Assembly: GCF_900696085.1 (NCBI RefSeq)
Contig: NZ_CAADFC020000013.1
Coordinates: 289,686-353,685 of the forward strand
Reading direction: 5' to 3'
From: Bradyrhizobium ivorense
GTDB lineage: Bacteria; Pseudomonadota; Alphaproteobacteria; Rhizobiales; Xanthobacteraceae
DNA: 64,000 bases
Shown: positions 8,655-17,425 of the stretch, one piece after another
Numbering within the stretch: the first letter of the stretch is position 1
Layout: each line of letters starts with the position of its first letter
Notes under the pieces: generated by a model
The model's database searches: none
Seen by the model: only the letters and a program-made list of their open reading frames with translations
Told to the model about the DNA's origin: nothing
Made by a program: the position numbers and the translations under genes

Positions 8655-10106
8655 GTGACCGCCTTCGGCAAACTGATCCGCACCACGGCGTTTCGGCTGA
8701 CGCTGGTCTACCTGTTCCTGTTCGCGCTGTTTGCTGCGTCGCTGCTGGCGTATTTCGCCTGGAACACGCGGCGGCTGATCACCGAGCAGATCACCACGAC
8801 GGTCAATGTCGAGGTCGGCGAGATCACCAGCATCTATAACCGCCGCGGCCTGCACGGGCTGTATACTACGATGGGCAATCGCGCGCTGCGCCCGGGCGCC
8901 AACCTCTATCTCTTGACCGCGCCGAACGGGCAGGCGCTGGCCGGCAATGTCGGCTCGCTGGCACCGGGCGTAATGAGCGTCCCGGGCTGGAGCGAGACCG
9001 CCTATCGCCGGTTCGACGATCAGGACAAGACCGATCATCGCGCGCTGGTACGGGTCACCGAGATGGACAACGGCTTCCGCCTGCTGGTGGGGCGCGATCT
9101 CGAGGAGCGGCGGCGGCTGTTCGGCATCGTCGCCAAGGCCGCGCAATGGTCGATCCTGGTGGTCGTCGTGCTCGGCATCGGCGGCGGCATCTTCGTCGCC
9201 CGCCGCGTGCTGCACCGGATCGACGCCATGACCGGCACCACGAAGCGCATCATGGCCGGCGACCTGTCCGGCCGGCTGCCGGTCGGCCGCAGCGGCGATG
9301 AACTCGACCGTCTGGCGGAAAACCTCAACGCCATGCTGGAGCGCATCGAGGCGCTGATGACCGGCCTCAAGGAGGTCTCCGACAACATCGCCCACGATCT
9401 CAAGACGCCGCTGACGCGGCTGCGCAACCGTGCCGAGGAGGCGCTGGCGAAGTCCGGTTGCGAGGCCGACTACCGTGCGGCGCTGGAGCGGACGATCGAG
9501 GAGTCCGACGGCCTGATCCGCACCTTCAACGCGCTGTTGATGATTGCGCGCGCCGAGTCCGGGCAGGCGCGCGGCAACATGGACGATTTCGACGGCGCCG
9601 ACGTCGCCAACGGCATCCACGAATTGTACGAGCCACTCGCCGAGGACGACGGCATGATGCTCAAGGTGAAGACCACGCCGGCGCCGGTCCACGGCAACCG
9701 CGAATTGATCAGCCAGGCGCTCGCCAACCTGGTCGAGAACGCCATCAAATACGGCAAGCCCGCGGGCGCGCAGCCGCTCGGCGCGGACGCCAGGGAGATC
9801 CTGATCGAGGCGCGCCGCGACGGCGACCAGGTCCTGCTCAGCGTCACCGACCACGGTCCCGGCATTCCCGAGGGCGACCGTAAGCACGCCGTCGAGCGCT
9901 TCGTCCGGCTCGAGGCGAGCCGCACCTTGCCCGGTTCCGGGCTCGGCCTCAGCCTGGCCTCGGCGGTCGCCACGCTGCATGGCGGCGAGCTGCGGCTCGG
10001 CGATGCCCACCCCGGGCTGGTTGCGACCCTCGTGCTGCCGGCGCGGGTGGGCAGCAGTGACAGGCTTGCGGCTCAAACGCAGGATGTGCCACAGAAGGCG
10101 GCATGA
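8655..10106 (+). CDS. Membrane sensor histidine kinase, partner of the OmpR-type regulator
   Basis: This 483-aa kinase starts at GTG 8655, immediately after the regulator. It has TM1 (about residues 12-35), a periplasmic sensor segment, and TM2 (about 160-180, SILVVVVLGIGGGIFV). A HAMP domain follows (about 181-235). The dimerisation/phosphoacceptor box is SDNIAHDLKTPLTRLR (His near residue 250), and the HATPase domain has an N box (ANLVENAIKYG), a G1 box (VTDHGPGIP) and a G2 box (GSGLGLSLA). The stop overlaps the glnE start by 4 bp, so kinase and glnE are probably co-translated. Confidence 0.9.
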   Translation: MTAFGKLIRTTAFRLTLVYLFLFALFAASLLAYFAWNTRRLITEQITTTVNVEVGEITSIYNRRGLHGLYTTMGNRALRPGANLYLLTAPNGQALAGNVGSLAPGVMSVPGWSETAYRRFDDQDKTDHRALVRVTEMDNGFRLLVGRDLEERRRLFGIVAKAAQWSILVVVVLGIGGGIFVARRVLHRIDAMTGTTKRIMAGDLSGRLPVGRSGDELDRLAENLNAMLERIEALMTGLKEVSDNIAHDLKTPLTRLRNRAEEALAKSGCEADYRAALERTIEESDGLIRTFNALLMIARAESGQARGNMDDFDGADVANGIHELYEPLAEDDGMMLKVKTTPAPVHGNRELISQALANLVENAIKYGKPAGAQPLGADAREILIEARRDGDQVLLSVTDHGPGIPEGDRKHAVERFVRLEASRTLPGSGLGLSLASAVATLHGGELRLGDAHPGLVATLVLPARVGSSDRLAAQTQDVPQKAA

Positions 10107-13060
10107 ATGCCGCCGCGCCGGGAAACGCGGATCGACAGGCTCTGGCCGCGCGCTTTGCGGACGGACCGCACGTCGCCGCTTCCGCATCCGCCGAACAACG
10201 CCTGACCGACTGGTTCGCCGAGCTCGAGCCGGCGCAATCGGGCGCGCTCGAGGCGCTGCTGGCCCATCCGTTCGCCCGCGACATCCTGCGCGGCATCGCC
10301 GAATTCTCGCCATATCTGTTCGAGCTGGCGCGCGCCGACGCGGCACGGCTGATCCGGATCCTGTCATGCGACCCGGAGTCGCATCTGGGCGACCTGATCG
10401 AGACCACCTCGCGCGAGGTGGCCGCCGCTGCCAGCGAGGCCGACGTGATGCAGCTGCTCCGCCGCATGAAGGCGGAGGCCGCGTTGATGATCGCGCTGTG
10501 CGACATCGGCGGCGTCTGGCCGGTGATGCAGGTGACCGCGGCGCTGACCGACATCGCCGTGACCTCGGTGCAATCGGCGCTGCGCTATCTGCTCCGGCAG
10601 GAGGTCGCGCGCGGCCGGATGACGGCTCCCGATCCCGAACATCCGGAACTCGGCTCCGGCCTGATCGTGCTTGCGATGGGCAAGATGGGCGCCGGCGAGC
10701 TGAACTATTCCAGCGACATCGACCTGATCGTGTTCTTCGATCGCAGCGCCACCTCGCTCGCCGAGGACATCGAGCCGCAGCCGTTCTTCGTCCGCGTCAC
10801 CCAGGCGATGGCGCGGATGCTGCAGCAGCGCTCCGGCGAGGGCTACGTCTTCCGGGTCGATCTCCGGCTGCGCCCGGACCCGGCCTCGACCCAGGTCGCG
10901 ATCTCCACCGACGCAGCGCTGCATTATTACGAGCGCGAGGGCCGGACCTGGGAGCGCGCCGCGATGATCAAGGCGCGGCCCTGCGCCGGCGACCCCAAGG
11001 CCGGCGACGCGCTGATCGCCGAGCTGGCGCCGTTCGTCTGGCGCAAGCATCTGGATTTCGCCGCGCTCGCCGACGTCCACGACATGAAGCGGCAGATGCA
11101 GACCTATCGCGGCCAGAGCGAGGTCTCGGTCGAGGGCCACAACGTCAAGGTCGGCCGCGGCGGCATCCGCGAGATCGAGTTCTTCGCCCAGACCCAGCAG
11201 CTGATCGCCGGCGGCCGGCATCCGGACTTGCGGGTGCGGCCGACGCTGGAGGCGCTGGACGTGCTCGCCGCCAGCAACTGGATCACGCACGAGGCGCGCG
11301 ACGAGCTGACCACGGCCTACGAATTCCTGCGCCGGGTCGAGCACCGGCTGCAGATGATCGCCGACGAGCAGACCCATGCGCTGCCCGAGGAGCCGGAAGC
11401 GGTCGAGCGTTTCGCGCATTTCTTCGGCTACGCGAGCCGCGAAGCCTTCGCCAGCGATCTGCTCGGCCAGCTCAAGATCGTGCAGAACCATTACAGCAAG
11501 CTGTTCGAGGGCGACGATCCGACCGGCACCGCAAGGCTGCCGGATATCAATTACGGCGCTGGGCCGGAGGACGCCCGCCTGATCGAGCATCTCGCCAATC
11601 TCGGCTTCAAGAAGCCGGTCGCGGTCGCCGGCACCGTGCAGCAGTGGATCGCGGGCGACTACCGCGCGCTGCGCGTCGAGGCGACCCGCGCGGCATTCCT
11701 CGAATTCATTCCCGGCCTGATCGACGGCCTTGCCCACGCCGAGGAACCTGACGACGCGGTGGCGGCGTTCGACCGTTTCCTTGGCGCGCTGCAGCGGGGC
11801 GGGCGGCTGATTTCGCTGCTCAGCCAGAACCGCGACTTCGTCGCGCTGGTGGCGTTAATCCTTGGTGCGGCACCACGGCTCGGCGACATGCTGGCGCGGC
11901 AGCCGCAGATCATGGACGGCCTGATCGATCCGCGCTTCTTCGGCGCCATGCCGGACAAGAAGGAGCTGTCGGAGCGGCTGGCCGCGACGCTGCAGGATGC
12001 CTCGTCCTACGAGGACTTTCTCGATCGCCTGCGGCTGTTCGGCCAGGAGAGCCTGTTCCTGATCGGCACCAGAATCCTGTCAGGCACGGTGTCGGCGCAG
12101 CACGCCAGCACGGCCTTTGCCGACGTCGCCGAGGGCATCGTGCACACCGTGCACGGCCTCGTCACCGACCAGTTCGCTGCGCAGTACGGCCGCATCAAGG
12201 GCCAGGAGACCGCGATCATCGCGATGGGCCGGCTCGGCAGCCGCGAGATGACGGCATCCTCCGACCTCGACCTGATCCTGCTCTACGACTATGACGGCGA
12301 GGCGCCGGATTCCGACGGCGAGCGCTCGCTGCACGGCGCGCAGTATTTTGCCCGCTTCACCCAGCGCCTGATCAGCGCGTTCACGACGCGGACCAATTAC
12401 GGCGTGCTCTATGAGGTCGACATGCGGCTGCGCCCGTCGGGGCGCGCCGGCCCGGTCGCCTCGCGGATCGACGCCTTCGCCGACTACCAGGAGCGCGAGG
12501 CCTGGACCTGGGAGCACATGGCGCTGACCCGCGCCCGGGTGATCTCGGCATCACCTGAGTTTCGCGAGCGGATCGAGGCGATCATCCGCGGCGTGCTGAC
12601 GCGGCCCCGCGACGCCGCGTCGACAGCAGCCGACGTCGCCGACATGCGGCGCGCGATCGCGCTGGAGAAGGGCGAGGACGATGTCTGGGACCTCAAGCTC
12701 GCTGCCGGCGGACTGGTCGACATCGATTTCATCGCGCAGTATCTGCAGCTCGCGCACGCTGCGGCGAAGCCCGAGATCCTCAGCGTGTCGACGCTGCAGG
12801 TGCTCGACAATGCCGCCAGGCTCGGCCTGCTTGGCCAGTCCGAAGCCGAGATCCTGCGCTCGGCCGCGCGGCTCTATCACGATCTGACGCAGATCCTGCG
12901 GCTTTGCGTCACCGGCAAGTTCAACCCGGAATCCGCCGGCGAGGATTTGCGTCGCGTGATGGCCCGCGCCGGCGACACGCCGGATTTTTCCTCGCTGGAA
13001 GCCCGCCTGCGCGAGACCCAGAGCGAAGTGCGGCGGGTGTTCACCGCGATCGTGGGCTAG
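10103..13060 (+). CDS. glnE: Bifunctional glutamine synthetase adenylyltransferase/deadenylylase GlnE
   Basis: GlnE attaches AMP to glutamine synthetase and removes it in response to PII, setting nitrogen assimilation. The 985-aa length is typical. Two nucleotidyltransferase domains are visible. The N-terminal (deadenylylase) one carries GKMGAGELNYSSDIDLIVF (about residues 193-211). The C-terminal (adenylylase) one carries GRLGSREMTASSDLDLILLYD (about 708-728). Each is followed by RVDLRLRP or EVDMRLRP. Helical PII-binding linkers follow each. The ATG overlaps the upstream kinase stop. Confidence 0.96.
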   Translation: MNAAAPGNADRQALAARFADGPHVAASASAEQRLTDWFAELEPAQSGALEALLAHPFARDILRGIAEFSPYLFELARADAARLIRILSCDPESHLGDLIETTSREVAAAASEADVMQLLRRMKAEAALMIALCDIGGVWPVMQVTAALTDIAVTSVQSALRYLLRQEVARGRMTAPDPEHPELGSGLIVLAMGKMGAGELNYSSDIDLIVFFDRSATSLAEDIEPQPFFVRVTQAMARMLQQRSGEGYVFRVDLRLRPDPASTQVAISTDAALHYYEREGRTWERAAMIKARPCAGDPKAGDALIAELAPFVWRKHLDFAALADVHDMKRQMQTYRGQSEVSVEGHNVKVGRGGIREIEFFAQTQQLIAGGRHPDLRVRPTLEALDVLAASNWITHEARDELTTAYEFLRRVEHRLQMIADEQTHALPEEPEAVERFAHFFGYASREAFASDLLGQLKIVQNHYSKLFEGDDPTGTARLPDINYGAGPEDARLIEHLANLGFKKPVAVAGTVQQWIAGDYRALRVEATRAAFLEFIPGLIDGLAHAEEPDDAVAAFDRFLGALQRGGRLISLLSQNRDFVALVALILGAAPRLGDMLARQPQIMDGLIDPRFFGAMPDKKELSERLAATLQDASSYEDFLDRLRLFGQESLFLIGTRILSGTVSAQHASTAFADVAEGIVHTVHGLVTDQFAAQYGRIKGQETAIIAMGRLGSREMTASSDLDLILLYDYDGEAPDSDGERSLHGAQYFARFTQRLISAFTTRTNYGVLYEVDMRLRPSGRAGPVASRIDAFADYQEREAWTWEHMALTRARVISASPEFRERIEAIIRGVLTRPRDAASTAADVADMRRAIALEKGEDDVWDLKLAAGGLVDIDFIAQYLQLAHAAAKPEILSVSTLQVLDNAARLGLLGQSEAEILRSAARLYHDLTQILRLCVTGKFNPESAGEDLRRVMARAGDTPDFSSLEARLRETQSEVRRVFTAIVG

Positions 13061-13077
13061 GGCCAAATGGTGTTGGA

Positions 13078-13215
13078 CCCGTCATCCCCGCGCAATGGCT
13101 TCGCCATTGTGGCTGGAGGTGCGAGCTCTTGCGAGCTTGGAAGGATGCACGGCCACCAGCCGGGCCGTCGACCCTTCGAGACGCGCGCAAGAGCGCGCTC
13201 CTCAGGGTGACGGTG
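13078..13215. repeat. Dispersed palindromic intergenic repeat (family 1, diverged copy)
   Basis: This segment begins cccgtcatcc and ends cctcagggtgacggt. Inside are a short hairpin (aatggcttcgccatt) and a cttcgagacgcgcgcaagagcgcgctcctca segment. It resembles the better-preserved copy at 39202-39312, with the shared order gtcatcc, ggatg(a/c)acggcc, ccggccg, tcgacccttcgag, cgcaagagc and cctcagg. It lies directly after glnE and carries no gene. Confidence 0.65.
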
Positions 13216-13235
13216 AGAACCCTGCGCGAGGCGGA

Positions 13236-13587
13236 TCAGTGCGCTGTTGGGCGGCTACCCAAGTGCCACGCGGCCTTCTCCCATTCGGGATCGTCATCGA
13301 TTCGATAATCAAACTCGCGCCGATAGTCCTTGTTGCTCAGGATCTGACGCAGGACTGCATCGACCGCATCAGGATCGCGCACACGCCAGATGATCTCCCT
13401 GAAGCAATCGTGGGTAACGCGAGCGAGAAACGTAGCGGATGAGAACGGAGAGATGCCAGGGGAACAAGGCCTTGAACTCGAATGCCTGAAGCGCGATGTT
13501 GACCGTCGCGAATCCAGGCAGTTCTCGCTGACGAAACTCCCTAAGCGAATGTACCTCCTCGGGGAGAACTAGTTTGCTGACGATCAT
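13236..13587 (-). pseudogene. Frameshifted hypothetical gene
   Basis: Two adjacent minus-strand frames read as parts of one protein. The first opens at ATG 13587 and runs through LPEEVHSLREFRQRELPGF and KALFPWHLSVLIR. Near 13425-13450 the reading must shift to continue as FLARVTHDCFREIIWRVRD, then VLRQILSNKDYRREFDYRI and DDDPEWEKAAWHLG, ending at TGA 13236-13238. Both halves are well-formed soluble protein sequence, while the unshifted continuation is not. I do not recognise the family. It may be a genuine pseudogene or a one-base sequencing error. It sits in the accessory stretch after glnE. Confidence 0.5.
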
Positions 13588-13663
13588 CGGGTGGATCGCT
13601 CGTGCTCTACCGCTCGCTCGGCCACCTTGCCGTCGAGTGCCGTCCGCTGCCCACGCCGATCGG

Positions 13664-13924
13664 TTAAATGAAATCTTCCGACGGCGCCCGCCGCGGCTCG
13701 AAGTTTTCAATGAAAATGCGGATCATCGCACCGATCAGGAAGCATCCTTGCAGCGCGACCGCGCTGGAAATAAACGCGACCATCCATGCCGCCAAACCGT
13801 CGGTGTGTCCGACGACGTAGGCCACCGGAACGAGGAGGAGGATCGCGGGGAGGCATACATAGACCCTGAAGTAGCGCCCCAGCAGCAATCCGCAAATGCC
13901 ACTCGCCAGAACGATCCACAACAT
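13664..13924 (-). CDS. Small membrane protein, 86 aa
   Basis: This small protein is almost entirely hydrophobic, with three likely membrane helices: residues 1-15 (MLWIVLASGICGLLL), 18-37 (FRVYVCLPAILLLVPVAYVV) and 45-68 (AWMVAFISSAVALQGCFLIGAMI). The cytoplasmic tail is short and charged, ending APSEDFI. The start at 13924 is chosen because aaggga lies 8-9 nt upstream and the longer frame adds only charged residues. No family is recognised, though such proteins are common in Bradyrhizobium. It has no operon partner. Confidence 0.65.
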   Translation of the reverse strand: MLWIVLASGICGLLLGRYFRVYVCLPAILLLVPVAYVVGHTDGLAAWMVAFISSAVALQGCFLIGAMIRIFIENFEPRRAPSEDFI

Positions 13925-14229
13925 GGCGCTTCCCTTAACGTCCTTTCGATCGGAGCGGAGGCCCCGGCGATCCGGGGCACATGCCAACATGATGCCAAAG
14001 CGTTCAATTCCGGTAAAGTACTGGCTCGGGTCGCCGTTGGGGCGGGGGCGGGCCGGCGCAAGCGCGACCTGGGTAGGGCAGGGGCGTCAAGAGGTAATTT
14101 GATACTCTATTTTCGTTTCTCCGCCTGAGCGTGTGATGTCGTGCCCGCGGCTCGGCGGGGAGCGCAGGGAAACATTGTTCTGCCGCTCCGGCTTGCCGGA
14201 GCGGGCTCTGTCTTCAGGATTAGGGGCGA
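13925..14229. other. Intergenic region with one hairpin
   Basis: About 305 bp without a convincing gene. It contains a 10-bp perfect stem at 14183-14204 (ccgctccggc / gccggagcgg) just downstream of the minus-strand methyltransferase. This could act as a terminator but has no U-tract. Nothing else is supported. Confidence 0.4.
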
Positions 14230-15096
14230 TCACTCTCTCGCCGCGTGGGTATCGTACCAACCGGGCGGCGGGAATTGCATGGCCGGATTCAAGTAATGTT
14301 TGGAGCCCTTGAGGCGAAACACCTTCTCTTGAATCTTGCCGACCATATTGAACATGCTTTTGGGGCCACCACCGAATAGTCCGAGGTCTCCATTGATCGC
14401 ATATCCGCGAAATATGCTCTTGTAGGCTTCGATGGCTTCGAGTGCGCTGAGCCATCTACCCGGCAATTCATCTCCGAAAAGACCGCTGCTTCCGGTCTTG
14501 AACCGCCAATCAACAAAGTTTCCTTCCTTCGGAGCTGCTGGACATTTCTGCATGGAGACGAGTGACTGATCCAGTATCTTGTATTTCCGGTATCCCAGTT
14601 TTTCAAAGGTCTCGAACTCTTCGATAAGCTTCTTCCAACTCGTCTTGTCAGATTCGATGGATACGAATTCTGGCAGTTCACGAAGGCCCTCAAGCGACGC
14701 CAACGCTTCGAGGTCATTGCCTTCAATATCGATCTTGCAATATCTCGGGACGCCGTGCTCGTTCAGAATGTCCGCTAGTTTGGCGGCGGGTATCGTCAAC
14801 GTCCGTCCCTTACCTGCGCCAAAGTTCTTGTTGCGTTCGGACCAGTCAGGATTGGTTGTTCCCCACTCCGAAACGCGATCGTCGACATAGAACTTGACGT
14901 TTCCGGGCGAATTCGAAACCGCAACGTTGATCACGGTTAGAGCGCCCGAGCTGACGTGCTCCGAAAATCGCTTGCTGATGGACTCGCAGAATTCCGGCAT
15001 CGCCTCTATGGCGACGACGCGAAATCCTTTTTTCAGATAGAATTCGGTGTCCTCACCCTTGTGGGCGCCCACGTCGTAGATCAGAGTCTTGTCCAT
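14230..15096 (-). CDS. FkbM-family SAM-dependent methyltransferase
   Basis: The 288-aa product begins MDKTLIYDVGAHKGEDTEFY, the SAM-binding motif I of the FkbM (Methyltransf_21) family. Acidic motif II follows (VVAIEAMPE), then KIDIEGNDLEALASL, the family's hallmark IDIEG motif. The C-terminal third (residues about 190-288) is less typical, with GSSGLFGDELPGRW and a Phe/Pro-rich end. Enzymes of this fold usually O-methylate sugars or small molecules on surface polysaccharides or glycopeptides; the substrate is unknown here. The start at 15096 is supported by gaagga 6 nt upstream. Its GC content is visibly lower than that of its neighbours (many AT-rich codons), suggesting horizontal acquisition. 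Confidence 0.85.
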   Translation of the reverse strand: MDKTLIYDVGAHKGEDTEFYLKKGFRVVAIEAMPEFCESISKRFSEHVSSGALTVINVAVSNSPGNVKFYVDDRVSEWGTTNPDWSERNKNFGAGKGRTLTIPAAKLADILNEHGVPRYCKIDIEGNDLEALASLEGLRELPEFVSIESDKTSWKKLIEEFETFEKLGYRKYKILDQSLVSMQKCPAAPKEGNFVDWRFKTGSSGLFGDELPGRWLSALEAIEAYKSIFRGYAINGDLGLFGGGPKSMFNMVGKIQEKVFRLKGSKHYLNPAMQFPPPGWYDTHAARE

Positions 15097-15200
15097 GGCT
15101 GGTCCTTCGCGCCCCATCGCGTCGATATCGACGCGTCTGCTCTTGCGTCCGTTTCGGAGCCAAGCAGACGCCGTCGACGGTAGTGTGGCAGGTCCTGAAA

Positions 15201-16742
15201 CTAGAACGTGAAGAAGTGGCCGGAGTGCAATCCCGCATCGTGAGCGCTTGCGGGACTTGCGTCCCCCGAATGGCCGAGGGCTGCGTCGTGCCCTGCGGCC
15301 ATGCGGGCGTCGTTCGCGAGCGCGGTCAAGCTGCCGTGCGCCGCGTCCCCGTCTGCTGTGAAGCTGCCCATGCTCGCGGAATTTGCGTCAGCATGGGCCT
15401 GGAGAGCAGAGCCGTTGTCAGCAATGCCATCCATGTGCGCGAGGGTGGTCGGATTGGCTACGGTCGGCGCGAAGTTGAAATGAAATGTATCCCTCGTCGT
15501 CTCGACTGCCGCGGTGCTTTGGGCCGCGGCGGCTTCAGCGGCGGCCGGTTGGTTGACGCTCGCGGAGCTGTCGCCGGCCGCGTGGCTGTCCAACGAGCTC
15601 GACGCCACGGTTGAGGCCGATCCGGATACGGGTGGGTCGCCAAAATACTTCGCCCACGCCGCAGCCTCGAGCGGCTTGTCGTCGGTGGAACTCGTGAAGC
15701 CGTATGATCCGCCGGAGTTCGAATCCCAGATGTTCACGAAGCTGACCTTGACCCCCGACTGAACCAGCGTGTTCGAAAGCCAGTTCACGAATGTCGGATT
15801 GTCTGTGAGACCCGCGCCGTCATGCGTATTGCCTGCACCCGTCTCAGCAATGGCAAACGGCTTTCCTGCCGATTTGGCGAGATCGATCAGTTGCTGAAGC
15901 GTCGTCGCATGGCCGTCGCTGCCGTCGAGCGACCATTGGTTGGAAGCCGGGTAGGTATAGTAATGTTGGAGGTTCACCGGATCTGACGCCCACTGCTGAA
16001 CGCTGGAGTCGTAGACCGGCTTGGACGAGTCGAGGACTTGCCCGCTCTTGTCCCAGTCATACAAGTGGGTCGGCGAGCCGTATGGAAACACATCGCCGTA
16101 GACATCGGCGGCGATGATATCGACATACTGGTCTCCGGGGTAGGCAGTCTCGATGACGTTGCCGGCGTGGCTGTAGTTCGTCACGCTCGGATTCCACGCC
16201 ACCTGGATGTTCACGCCCGCCGCTGCGCCCGCGGCGTGCAAGACGGTGTAGATGTGCTGGAACGCCTTCACCCAATCGGCGCGCGTCGCGGCGTCGTCGC
16301 CAGCGTAGGAGGGCATGGTATCAATATTCATCTCCCAGCCAGGCCGCCAGATCTGTGTTGTGAAGCCATTGTCGGCCCAGGCCTTGACCATGTTAGTCAG
16401 CACCGAATCGTACGCGCCGGACGCGAAGTTCTTGTAGAACTGATCGGGGGTTCCCGCGCCCGATGCCGTCGAACTCATCGGCAGCCCGATCACCGGCGTG
16501 ACCCCATCGAGTACGGGCGACTGCGCCATCGAGGCCGCATTCCAGCTTGATTGACCAACCCAATCCGAGATCGGCAGGCGCTCGTCACCATACTGATCGA
16601 GGAATTGCGGCTTGGTTTTCATGAGGGTCGAGAAAGCGTTGAAGCTTGTCTCGAAACTTGCCTCCTCATTTGAATCAAAATAGTTTGGGTTCCCGACAAA
16701 GACTCCGAGGGGGAACGGCGTTGCGCCCGTGCTATCACTCAT
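15201..16742 (-). CDS. GH26-like glycoside hydrolase with low-complexity C-terminal tail
   Basis: The 513-aa product has a (beta/alpha)8-like hydrolase domain over about residues 8-370. WRPGWEMN (Glu137) occupies the position of the GH26 acid/base motif, normally with His before the Glu, and FAIAETG (Glu300) that of the nucleophile. Other typical segments are QVAWNPS and YVDIIAADVYGD. Residues about 375-513 form an Ala/Ser/Asp/His-rich tail ending in Phe-rich GHFFTF. There is no N-terminal signal peptide; the protein starts MSDSTGATPFPLG. A disordered acidic tail with an aromatic C-terminus suggests secretion by a C-terminal signal (type I). A role on beta-mannan-like polysaccharide is inferred from the family only. 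Confidence 0.7.
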   Translation of the reverse strand: MSDSTGATPFPLGVFVGNPNYFDSNEEASFETSFNAFSTLMKTKPQFLDQYGDERLPISDWVGQSSWNAASMAQSPVLDGVTPVIGLPMSSTASGAGTPDQFYKNFASGAYDSVLTNMVKAWADNGFTTQIWRPGWEMNIDTMPSYAGDDAATRADWVKAFQHIYTVLHAAGAAAGVNIQVAWNPSVTNYSHAGNVIETAYPGDQYVDIIAADVYGDVFPYGSPTHLYDWDKSGQVLDSSKPVYDSSVQQWASDPVNLQHYYTYPASNQWSLDGSDGHATTLQQLIDLAKSAGKPFAIAETGAGNTHDGAGLTDNPTFVNWLSNTLVQSGVKVSFVNIWDSNSGGSYGFTSSTDDKPLEAAAWAKYFGDPPVSGSASTVASSSLDSHAAGDSSASVNQPAAAEAAAAQSTAAVETTRDTFHFNFAPTVANPTTLAHMDGIADNGSALQAHADANSASMGSFTADGDAAHGSLTALANDARMAAGHDAALGHSGDASPASAHDAGLHSGHFFTF

Positions 16743-17203
16743 CGCGTCGTGCTCTCGCTCTGTTTTTTGCTTCAGCGATGGTCTAGGTGGTCATTGCGAA
16801 CTAATCGTGTCGTCACTCGACACCTGACCGCCGCGAATCTGCCACGCATCCGGCGACTCAATCATGGCCTGGAGCTGCGAGGATGCCGATGCAGAAAAGG
16901 TCCTCGGCGATACATCGGCGAAACCAAAACGTCGCCTTCGGGTGTGAGCCGGGAACAGCGTTCGTCCGATGCACGGGCGCGCCTGCACCGCGTGCGTGAA
17001 CTCGATCTCATCATCATGCCCCGAGCGCAGTGGTGCCGGGCCACAACAGGTCGGGATGCTGCGTCATGGTGACGAGAGGCCGGCTTGCGACAGTCTTGCT
17101 GTCGCAGCATTGAAGACCTGAACTTCTATGGCTTGACGATGCCGTACCGGGACCAATCGTACGGAGATACGGGTGTCTTCTCCCGCTCTGCAGCTTCCGG
17201 TAG
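16743..17203. other. Intergenic region, no convincing gene
   Basis: About 460 bp between two minus-strand genes. Reading frames here are short, Arg/Ser-rich and lack homology signals. A perfect 8-bp dyad (tgcgacag / ctgtcgca, 17086-17106) lies downstream of fdsD and might end the formate dehydrogenase transcript, although no U-run follows. The part next to 16742 presumably carries the promoter of the GH26-like gene. Confidence 0.4.
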
Positions 17204-17425
17204 CTACGCCTGCAGCCTCAGCTTCTGCAGGGCGTCGCGGACGTTGGGCTCGAGGCCGGCGCCGCCGGCGTCGAGATGGGCGAAGATCTGCTTGCGCATC
17301 CGCGGGTCCCAGAACTTCCAGATGTGCTCGGAAATGCCCTGCACCGCGCGGTCGTGGCCCTGGCTCTGGAAGAACTTTCCGATCTGGTTCGCCATGTAGA
17401 CCAGTTTGTCAGGCGACGACGACAT
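17204..17425 (-). CDS. fdsD: Formate dehydrogenase delta subunit FdsD
   Basis: This 73-aa protein starts MSSSPDKLVYMANQIGKFF and contains HIWKFWDPRMRKQIFAHL, the signature of the small FdsD/FDH-delta family found with soluble NAD-dependent formate dehydrogenases. It is needed for full activity in related systems, and its exact role is unclear. ATG 17425 overlaps the end of fdhD by 17 bp. It is the last gene of fdsG-fdsB-fdsA-fdhD-fdsD. Confidence 0.9.
   Translation of the reverse strand: MSSSPDKLVYMANQIGKFFQSQGHDRAVQGISEHIWKFWDPRMRKQIFAHLDAGGAGLEPNVRDALQKLRLQA

Noticed and set aside
16749..17110. Overlapping short frames on both strands between the GH26-like gene and fdsD
   Set aside because: Arg/Ser/Pro-rich composition, no good start sites and no recognisable motifs.
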